DNA of 40,478 nucleotides from Crocinitomicaceae bacterium (GTDB taxonomy: Bacteria; Bacteroidota; Bacteroidia; Flavobacteriales_D; Crocinitomicaceae). The stretch lies in the NCBI GenBank assembly GCA_021740085.1, contig JAIPAL010000016.1, positions 1 through 40,478 of the forward strand, in the 5' to 3' direction. The notes beneath the pieces are model-generated. The model was not told the DNA's origin, searched no databases, and saw only the letters and a list, made by a program, of their open reading frames with translations. The translations under genes were made by a program, and so were the position numbers. Positions within the stretch are counted from its first letter, which is position 1. The number at the start of each line of letters is the position of its first letter. This document shows positions 35,050 to 40,478 of this stretch, piece after piece.

Positions 35050-36450
35050 ATGATAGAAAGACAATGCACCTTGCAAACATCAGTAATTTTTAAAGGAATT
35101 GGCTTGCATTCTGGCCAATTAGTAACACTGGAAGTTTGTCCTGCAGATGAAAATCATGGGTATGTTTTTCAACGAATAGACTTGCCCGGAGAACCAAAAA
35201 TTAATGCTGATGTAGACTTAGTGGTCGAAACAAATCGTGGCACAACTTTAGAATCAAAGGGGGCGAGAATTTATACACCCGAGCATCTATTAGCCGCATT
35301 ATGTGGCTGTCAGATCGACAATGCGTTAATAAAATTAAATGCGCCCGAAATTCCGATTATGGACGGTAGCTCAAAGTTATTTGTTGAGGGCTTTTTATCC
35401 GCAGGAAAAGTGGAGCAAAATGCAGAAAGGGTGTATTTTGAATTAAGTGAGAATATTCCTTGGGAAGACACTGAAAAAGGCTTGGAATTTTTGGCCATCC
35501 CAGATAAAGAATATCGACTTACTGTAATGGTGGATTACAATTCTCCTGTGCTTGGCACTCAACATGCTAGCATGTATCACATCGGAGAATTTAATGAGTC
35601 AATTGCTAAATGCAGAACATTTGTATTTTTAAGAGAATTAGAATATTTAGCTAGTAACAATCTTATTAAAGGTGGGGATTTAGACAATGCCATTGTATTA
35701 GTAGATAAGTTGGATGTTGATCAATCTGAACTTGACCGCTTGGCAAAGCTTCTTGGGAAAGAAGAATTAAAAATTTCCATTGAAGGATTGGGTGTTTTAA
35801 ATAGCATTAAGCTACAATATGAAAATGAACCGGCAAGACATAAACTATTAGATATTGTTGGTGATTTAGCTTTAGTGGGTATGCCAATAAAGGCACACAT
35901 TTTAGCCGCTAGGCCCGGACATTCAGGCAATGTACGTTTCGCGAAAGTGTTAAAAGATCAAATTAAAAAACAACAAAATAAAGGACGGGTATTTGATCTA
36001 ACAAAACCGCCATTGTTCGATAGCATTGCGATTGAAAAAATGCTACCCCATCGTTACCCATTTTTAATGATTGATAAAATCATGGAAATAAATGAAAATT
36101 CTATTGTTGGTGTCAAAAACATCACGATGAATGAACCCATTTTTACTGGCCATTTTCCTGGCAACCCAGTATTCCCAGGTGTATTACAAATTGAAGCTAT
36201 GGCCCAAACTGGGGGTGTTTTTGCTTTGAACCAAGTAGAAGAACCACATTTATACACCACCTACTTTATGAAAATTGATAAAGTAAAGTTCAAACAAAAA
36301 GTGGTGCCCGGTGATACCGTTGTTTTTGAGTTACATTTGCTCTCACCTATTCGCAGAGGACTGGTAGAAATGGGGGGCAAAGCGTATGTGAATGGCAACA
36401 TGGTAATGGAGGCGGAAATGCTTGCCCTTGTAACGAAAGATAAAGAATAA
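35050..36450 (+). CDS. lpxC/fabZ: Bifunctional LpxC deacetylase / FabZ dehydratase fusion
   Basis: Residues ~1-305 are UDP-3-O-acyl-GlcNAc deacetylase, the committed step of lipid A synthesis: zinc ligands H79 (PEHLLAAL), H264 and D268 ([10 protein letters not shown]), and [10 protein letters not shown] near the end. Residues ~315-466 are 3-hydroxyacyl-ACP dehydratase with catalytic H368 ([11 protein letters not shown]) and E382 (QIEAMAQ), 14 residues apart as in stand-alone FabZ. The two compete for the same 3-hydroxyacyl-ACP pool at pathway level, since FabZ drains it to fatty acids. The fusion is known in Bacteroidota. It begins one base after the lpxD stop. Confidence 0.96.
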   Translation: MIERQCTLQTSVIFKGIGLHSGQLVTLEVCPADENHGYVFQRIDLPGEPKINADVDLVVETNRGTTLESKGARIYTPEHLLAALCGCQIDNALIKLNAPEIPIMDGSSKLFVEGFLSAGKVEQNAERVYFELSENIPWEDTEKGLEFLAIPDKEYRLTVMVDYNSPVLGTQHASMYHIGEFNESIAKCRTFVFLRELEYLASNNLIKGGDLDNAIVLVDKLDVDQSELDRLAKLLGKEELKISIEGLGVLNSIKLQYENEPARHKLLDIVGDLALVGMPIKAHILAARPGHSGNVRFAKVLKDQIKKQQNKGRVFDLTKPPLFDSIAIEKMLPHRYPFLMIDKIMEINENSIVGVKNITMNEPIFTGHFPGNPVFPGVLQIEAMAQTGGVFALNQVEEPHLYTTYFMKIDKVKFKQKVVPGDTVVFELHLLSPIRRGLVEMGGKAYVNGNMVMEAEMLALVTKDKE

Positions 36451-37227
36451 ATGAAGCATCCCCAATCGGTTATCTCTCCAAAAGCTCAATTACACGAAAG
36501 CGTAGAAGTGGGTCCTTTTACAATCATTCATGACAATGTTATCATTGGAGAAGGAACTAAAATTCACTCGAATGTTGCTTTATATCCAGGGACAATCATC
36601 GGAAATAATTGTGAAGTATATCCCGGAGCTGTAATTGGAGTTATTCCCCAGGATTTAAAATTTGAGGGCGAAAACACTACCGTAGAGATTGGGAATAATA
36701 CAATAATTCGCGAATGTGTTACGATTCATAGAGCAACAAAAGACAAATGGAAAACAAGTATTGGGAACAATTGCTTGCTAATGACCTATGTTCATGTTGC
36801 CCATGATTGTCAAATTGGGAACAATGTGATTCTAGCGAGTTACACTGGCTTATCAGGGCACGTAACAATCGGTGACTTCGCCATATTGGAAGGAAAAGTG
36901 GCCGCGCAACAATTCGCACACATAGGTAGACACGCCTTTGTGGGTGGAGCATCGCTAGTGAGAAAAAATATACCACCCTTTATTAAAGCGGCTCGTGAAC
37001 CATTAACGTTTGCAGGAGTAAATTCAGTGGGTTTGAGAAGACGTGGATTTTCGGATGAGGAAATAAAAACAATCGAAGATATTTACCGAATCATTTACAT
37101 TCAAAATAGCAATGTTTCTAAAGCCTTGGAAATTGTAAAAGAGAGTATTGATCCGAGCGAAATAAGAGATGAGATTATCCATTTTATCGAAAGTTCAGAT
37201 AAAGGTGTCATTAGAGGCATGATATAA
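36451..37227 (+). CDS. lpxA: UDP-N-acetylglucosamine acyltransferase LpxA
   Basis: LpxA transfers a 3-hydroxyacyl group from ACP to UDP-GlcNAc, the first step of lipid A synthesis. The 258-residue protein is a left-handed beta-helix (~5-185) with catalytic H118 in VAHDCQIGNN, VIGVIPQDLKF, and a C-terminal helical domain with the conserved GLRRRGFS. The ATG follows the lpxC/fabZ stop with no spacer. Confidence 0.97.
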   Translation: MKHPQSVISPKAQLHESVEVGPFTIIHDNVIIGEGTKIHSNVALYPGTIIGNNCEVYPGAVIGVIPQDLKFEGENTTVEIGNNTIIRECVTIHRATKDKWKTSIGNNCLLMTYVHVAHDCQIGNNVILASYTGLSGHVTIGDFAILEGKVAAQQFAHIGRHAFVGGASLVRKNIPPFIKAAREPLTFAGVNSVGLRRRGFSDEEIKTIEDIYRIIYIQNSNVSKALEIVKESIDPSEIRDEIIHFIESSDKGVIRGMI

Positions 37228-37228
37228 C

Positions 37229-38659
37229 ATGTTTAGCAAAGGAGAAATTGTAGAATTACAAATTACTGCGTACGCTTTTGGTGGACGCGGTATCGCCAAA
37301 ATTCCCGTTGATGATTCGCATTTTATTGTATTTGTAGATAATACCTTTCCAGGGCAATTAGTTCGAGCAAAAATCGATGTGAAACGTAAAAATCATGCGG
37401 AGGCAAAATTAATTGATGTCATCACTCGATCCAAGGAAGAAATGGTATCCGAATACCAAGAAATTTCTGGTGGGCCCTACATTTACGTTCCACCTGCATT
37501 GCAAGAAGATGTTAAAGAATCTTCGACATTGGAAACATTTTCTAGGATTTCAGGCCTAAAAAACATTAAAGAAAAGTACGACGGATTTATTTCCTCTCCC
37601 CATCATTACTTCTATCGGAATAAAATGGAATATAGTTTCTCGTGCATTGAACATTGTGTACTAACCAATGAAGAAAAAGACAATGCTTTTGCCTTAGGAT
37701 TCAAGCGTAGAGGGACTTGGTGGAAAGTAGAAAGCCTAAATAAACCGAGTGGTTTATTTGATGAGGAATGGGAACGAAAATTAATTAACATTCGAGAATT
37801 CCTTTTTAAAACTAATTTACCGGCTTGGCATCCACCCAAAAAGGAAGGTTTTTTTAGACATATCGTCATCAGGAAATCCTTTCAATCGAATTTATTATTA
37901 GTTAACTTAGTTACCTCGTCTGTAGGATTAAAGAAATTTGACCGTAGTGCTTTTGTAGCGTTCATGCTCGAACAATTTGGGGAACGAATCGCTGGAATTC
38001 AACATACCGTTAATGACAATGTGGCTGACCGTGCCAAAATTGAAAATGGCGATTCAAAATTACTATACGGCAACGCTAAGATTGAAGAGAAAATCAATGA
38101 TTTACGCTTTGAAATCAGCATGGAAAGCTTTTTTCAAACGAATCCACTTTGCGCCGAACTACTGTATAATCGAGCGATAGATTACTTGTTATCAGACGCC
38201 ATTGATCCCGACAGCGTCGTGTTAGATTTATTTTGTGGAACTGGCACTATCGCGCAGTTAATCGCAAAAAGAAACACTAAATTTTCTATCATTGGTGTCG
38301 ATATTGTTCAAGAAGCAATTGAAGATGCGCGGCGGAATACATCGATTAATAAATTAAAAAATGTTCAATTTATCGCACTGGATGTAGGAAAATTCCTAAA
38401 AGAAAATCCTGATTTAGAAGGAAAAATAGCCGCGTTAATTTTAGATCCCCCAAGAGCAGGGATTGCACCGAAAACATTACAGAAAGTAATAAATTTGGGA
38501 TCAAAAGTTATAGTTTATATATCATGTAATCCTTCCACCCAAGCGCGCGACACTTCCTTACTAATTGATGCGGGCTATAGCTTAGAAAATTATACCTTAG
38601 TAGACCAATTCCCGCATACAGGACATATTGAAGCCATTGCCAAATTTGTAAAAAAATGA
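37229..38659 (+). CDS. RumA/RlmD-type RNA (uracil-C5) methyltransferase lacking the Fe-S cysteines
   Basis: A 476-residue enzyme: N-terminal TRAM domain (~1-62, ITAYAFGGRGIAKI), a middle domain, and a Rossmann methyltransferase with LDLFCGTGTIAQL, LILDPPRAG and catalytic nucleophile C433 in YISCNPSTQARD; GHIEAIA near the end has the base glutamate. Such enzymes make 5-methyluridine in 23S rRNA or tRNA. The usual cluster motif C-x5-C-x2-C is replaced by S74-x5-S80-x2-P83 with the same spacing, and no cysteine stands at the fourth ligand position. Activity is expected since catalytic residues remain, but the RNA target is uncertain. It follows lpxA by one base. Confidence 0.88.
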   Translation: MFSKGEIVELQITAYAFGGRGIAKIPVDDSHFIVFVDNTFPGQLVRAKIDVKRKNHAEAKLIDVITRSKEEMVSEYQEISGGPYIYVPPALQEDVKESSTLETFSRISGLKNIKEKYDGFISSPHHYFYRNKMEYSFSCIEHCVLTNEEKDNAFALGFKRRGTWWKVESLNKPSGLFDEEWERKLINIREFLFKTNLPAWHPPKKEGFFRHIVIRKSFQSNLLLVNLVTSSVGLKKFDRSAFVAFMLEQFGERIAGIQHTVNDNVADRAKIENGDSKLLYGNAKIEEKINDLRFEISMESFFQTNPLCAELLYNRAIDYLLSDAIDPDSVVLDLFCGTGTIAQLIAKRNTKFSIIGVDIVQEAIEDARRNTSINKLKNVQFIALDVGKFLKENPDLEGKIAALILDPPRAGIAPKTLQKVINLGSKVIVYISCNPSTQARDTSLLIDAGYSLENYTLVDQFPHTGHIEAIAKFVKK

Positions 38660-39912
38660 AAGTAGAATTAATTTCCATTGGAGATGAATTACTAATAGGA
38701 CAAACTATAAATACGAATGCAGCGTGGCTAGGCCAAACACTAACTCTTTTTGGTGGAAGAATAATTAAAACAAGTACCATTTCAGATCAGGATTCAGAAA
38801 TAACAAGTGCGCTAGATGCCATTTCCGAAGAAATAGATTGTGTTATAATTACCGGTGGATTAGGTCCAACTAAAGATGACATAACCAAACATACCCTTGC
38901 GGCTTATTATGGATTAAAACTCGCGATGCACTATGAAACGCTCGCGCATATTGAAAATTACTTTGAGAAAAGAAATCGCCCAATGCTCGAAGCGAATCAA
39001 CTGCAAGCCATGTTACCAGAAGGTTGTATTGTATTACCGAATAAAAATGGAACAGCTGCAGGCATGTGGTTCAATCATAACAAGCAAATCATAATAAGTT
39101 TACCAGGAGTGCCATATGAAATGAAAAGAATCGTTGAAGAGGAACTACTACCATTATTAGCTAATCGATTTAAGGTATCCTCACATTATCATAAAACAGC
39201 ACATACCCAAGGAATTGGAGAATCTTTTTTGGCAATAAAAATTAAATCATGGGAAGATGCACTTCGAAAAGACGAACTTCAATTAGCCTATTTGCCCTCC
39301 CCAGGATATGTCAAGTTAAGAATTAATTCCTACAAAGGAAACCATGATAAAGCTAAAATAGACCGCTATTTTGAACAACTGGAAGAACTTATTCCCGAGG
39401 CGCTTTTTGGATACGAAGGCGACACTTTGGTTAGCGTAATTGCAAAAAGCTTATTGGAACAAAAATTAAGTATAGGAACTGTAGAAAGCTGTACCGCAGG
39501 ATTATTAGCGCAACAACTTTCATCTCTTTCTGGTGCATCGGATTATTTTGAAGGATCCATTCTAAGTTACAGTAATGAGCTAAAAATAAAACTGGGGAAC
39601 GTTGATGAAAAACTCATTATCGAAAATGGAGCAGTAAGCGAAGAAGTAGCGCGTTCAATGGCAGAAGAAGGAAGAAAAATACTCGGTGTTGATATTTGCA
39701 TTTCTACGACTGGAATTGCAGGCCCAACAGGAGGAACGACCGAGAAACCAGTTGGCTTGATTTGGATAGCTATTGCAACAAAAAACAAAACCTTGGTGAA
39801 ATCATTTCATTTCGGTGATAACAGGGAAAGGAACCAACAAATGATGGTTGCAACGGCCCTAAATTTCTTACGCTTTGATGTTTTGAAAAACCCGATAAGT
39901 CCCTCGATTTAA
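38656..39912 (+). CDS. cinA: CinA: nicotinamide-nucleotide amidohydrolase with MoCF-like domain
   Basis: A 418-residue two-domain protein. The N-terminal MoCF/COG1058 domain (~1-170) has ISIGDELLIGQTINTN and IITGGLGPTKDDITK; the C-terminal amidase (~255-412) has VESCTAGLLAQQLSSLSGAS and STTGIAGPTGGT. The C-terminal part deamidates nicotinamide mononucleotide in pyridine-nucleotide salvage; the N-terminal part is linked to ADP-ribose pyrophosphatase activity in some members. Its start overlaps the RNA methyltransferase stop by four bases (ATGA). Confidence 0.95.
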   Translation: MKVELISIGDELLIGQTINTNAAWLGQTLTLFGGRIIKTSTISDQDSEITSALDAISEEIDCVIITGGLGPTKDDITKHTLAAYYGLKLAMHYETLAHIENYFEKRNRPMLEANQLQAMLPEGCIVLPNKNGTAAGMWFNHNKQIIISLPGVPYEMKRIVEEELLPLLANRFKVSSHYHKTAHTQGIGESFLAIKIKSWEDALRKDELQLAYLPSPGYVKLRINSYKGNHDKAKIDRYFEQLEELIPEALFGYEGDTLVSVIAKSLLEQKLSIGTVESCTAGLLAQQLSSLSGASDYFEGSILSYSNELKIKLGNVDEKLIIENGAVSEEVARSMAEEGRKILGVDICISTTGIAGPTGGTTEKPVGLIWIAIATKNKTLVKSFHFGDNRERNQQMMVATALNFLRFDVLKNPISPSI

Positions 39913-39939
39913 AACTAATTACAGAATAATTACACAGGC

Positions 39940-39961
39940 GCTATTTAGTTTAAGGAATAGC
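39940..39961. other. Small hairpin after cinA
   Basis: GCTATT (39940-39945) and AATAGC (39956-39961) form a six-base dyad with a ten-base loop, 28 bases after the cinA stop. There is no T-run after it on the plus strand, so termination is doubtful. The gap 39913-40074 otherwise holds only the rpmB promoter region. Confidence 0.3.
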
Positions 39962-40008
39962 AAGATGTTGATTGGAAAAAGCAAAATCAAAAAAAGATTA
40001 AAATTAAG

Positions 40009-40039
40009 TTGTATAAATTGTAAAAAATTCTTTTCTTTG
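40009..40039 (+). promoter_or_regulatory. Candidate promoter for rpmB-rpmG
   Basis: TTG (40009-40011) is followed after 20 bases by TTTCTTTG (40032-40039), one base off TAnnTTTG, then CACCC. The CTTTGCACCC sequence is identical to that at the rpsP promoter, which supports a shared ribosomal-protein promoter type. Leader about 30 bases. Confidence 0.5.
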
Positions 40040-40074
40040 CACCCGCTTATAATAATACAAGTAAAAAATAATAC

Positions 40075-40311
40075 ATGTCTCGAGTTTGTCAATTAACAGG
40101 AAAGTCAGTTATGGTAGGAAACAATGTTTCCCACTCTAAACGCAGAACGAAGCGTCGCTTCTTCCCAAATCTTATCACAAAAAAATTCTTTATTCCGGAA
40201 GAAGATAGATATGTTACCTTGAAAATATCAACCTCTGCGTTGCGTACGATCAATAAAAATGGTCTAGTTGCTTGCTTGAAAAAAGCAAAACAAAAAGGGT
40301 ATTTAAAATAA
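40075..40311 (+). CDS. rpmB: Large-subunit ribosomal protein bL28
   Basis: The 78-residue basic protein is bL28: [20 protein letters not shown] at the N-terminus, [11 protein letters not shown], and a lysine-rich C-terminus. Only one cysteine is present, so it is the zinc-free form. It is a peripheral component of the 50S subunit and is followed by rpmG after 31 bases, the usual rpmB-rpmG pair. Confidence 0.97.
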   Translation: MSRVCQLTGKSVMVGNNVSHSKRRTKRRFFPNLITKKFFIPEEDRYVTLKISTSALRTINKNGLVACLKKAKQKGYLK

Positions 40312-40342
40312 ATCCTAATAAAATAGCATTAAGTAAATAGAA

Positions 40343-40478
40343 ATGGCAAAGAAAGCAAAAGGTAATAGAATCCAAGTTATACTAGAGTGCACAGAGCACA
40401 AAACAACTGGTATGGCTGGAACATCTCGCTACATTACCACTAAGAATCGTAAAAACACACCTGATAGATTGGAAATAA
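40343..40478 (+). CDS. rpmG: Large-subunit ribosomal protein bL33 (3' truncated by window edge)
   Basis: The frame from ATG 40343 is open to the window end and gives 45 residues: [20 protein letters not shown], then [18 protein letters not shown], the N-terminal three quarters of bL33. The zinc-ribbon CxxC pairs are absent, so it is the C-minus form. About 15 more residues should lie beyond the window. Confidence 0.95.
   Translation, partial: MAKKAKGNRIQVILECTEHKTTGMAGTSRYITTKNRKNTPDRLEI

Noticed and set aside
1-40478. CRISPR arrays, tRNA/rRNA genes, insertion sequences, prophage or toxin-antitoxin and defence genes
   Set aside because: No regularly spaced repeats, no transposase or integrase motifs, no cloverleaf candidates and no unexplained gene cluster were seen; all gaps are under about 250 bases.

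Overview
The window looks like a chromosomal segment of a Bacteroidota bacterium, most likely of the order Flavobacteriales. The support is: AT-rich DNA; absence of Shine-Dalgarno sequences before nearly all starts; several TAnnTTTG-type -7 promoter elements, one with a well-spaced TTG -33 element; proteins with C-terminal sorting tails of the type IX secretion system (T9SS); a TonB-dependent receptor with a carboxypeptidase-D-like N-terminal domain; and the LpxC-FabZ fusion typical of this phylum. The genus cannot be told from the sequence. Gene density is very high, no gap exceeds about 250 bases, and I see no insertion sequence, prophage, CRISPR array, tRNA or rRNA.

Layout. 1-3231 (+): a tightly coupled operon with the tail of an unknown gene, a TlyA-like S4/methyltransferase protein, bioD, bioA and a small unknown gene. 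3241-5502 (-): a secreted CotH-kinase/lamin-tail protein with a T9SS tail. 5747-6883 (+): a lipoprotein glycoside hydrolase of family 3. 6876-8135 (-): rimM and rpsP, the latter with a very long acidic tail. 8331-11700 (-): a probable surface protein and a TonB-dependent receptor. 11814-15938 (+): queE, a PorE-like TPR/propeller/OmpA protein, a UbiA-family prenyltransferase and maf, ended by a clear bidirectional terminator. 15985-20387 (-): a PlsC-like acyltransferase, ung, hemE and an OmpA-family protein. 20557-22970: ddl and dacB, convergent with overlapping stop codons.

23061-32783 (+): a compact surface-polysaccharide operon (glycosyltransferase, Wza-like lipoprotein, Wzc-like tyrosine kinase, RfbC epimerase, WecA/MraY-like phosphosugar transferase) running on into a lytic transglycosylase and uvrA. 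32868-33925 (+): trxA and a one-pass membrane protein. 34002-39912 (+): the lipid A operon lpxD, lpxC/fabZ, lpxA, followed by a RumA-type RNA methyltransferase and cinA. 40075-40478 (+): rpmB and the start of rpmG.

The common theme is the cell envelope: lipid A, peptidoglycan precursor and turnover enzymes, exported polysaccharide, outer-membrane transport, peptidoglycan-anchored OmpA proteins and T9SS cargo. I did not find a clearly new multi-gene defence or mobile system. The most interesting items are enzymes whose usual cofactor motifs are altered: the TlyA-like protein with an intact catalytic tetrad but a changed SAM loop, and the RumA-like methyltransferase lacking all four iron-sulfur cysteines. 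Also notable are the extended S16 tail and its leader, a dyad over the lpxD promoter, the exported CotH kinase, and the archaeal-lipid-type prenyltransferase.
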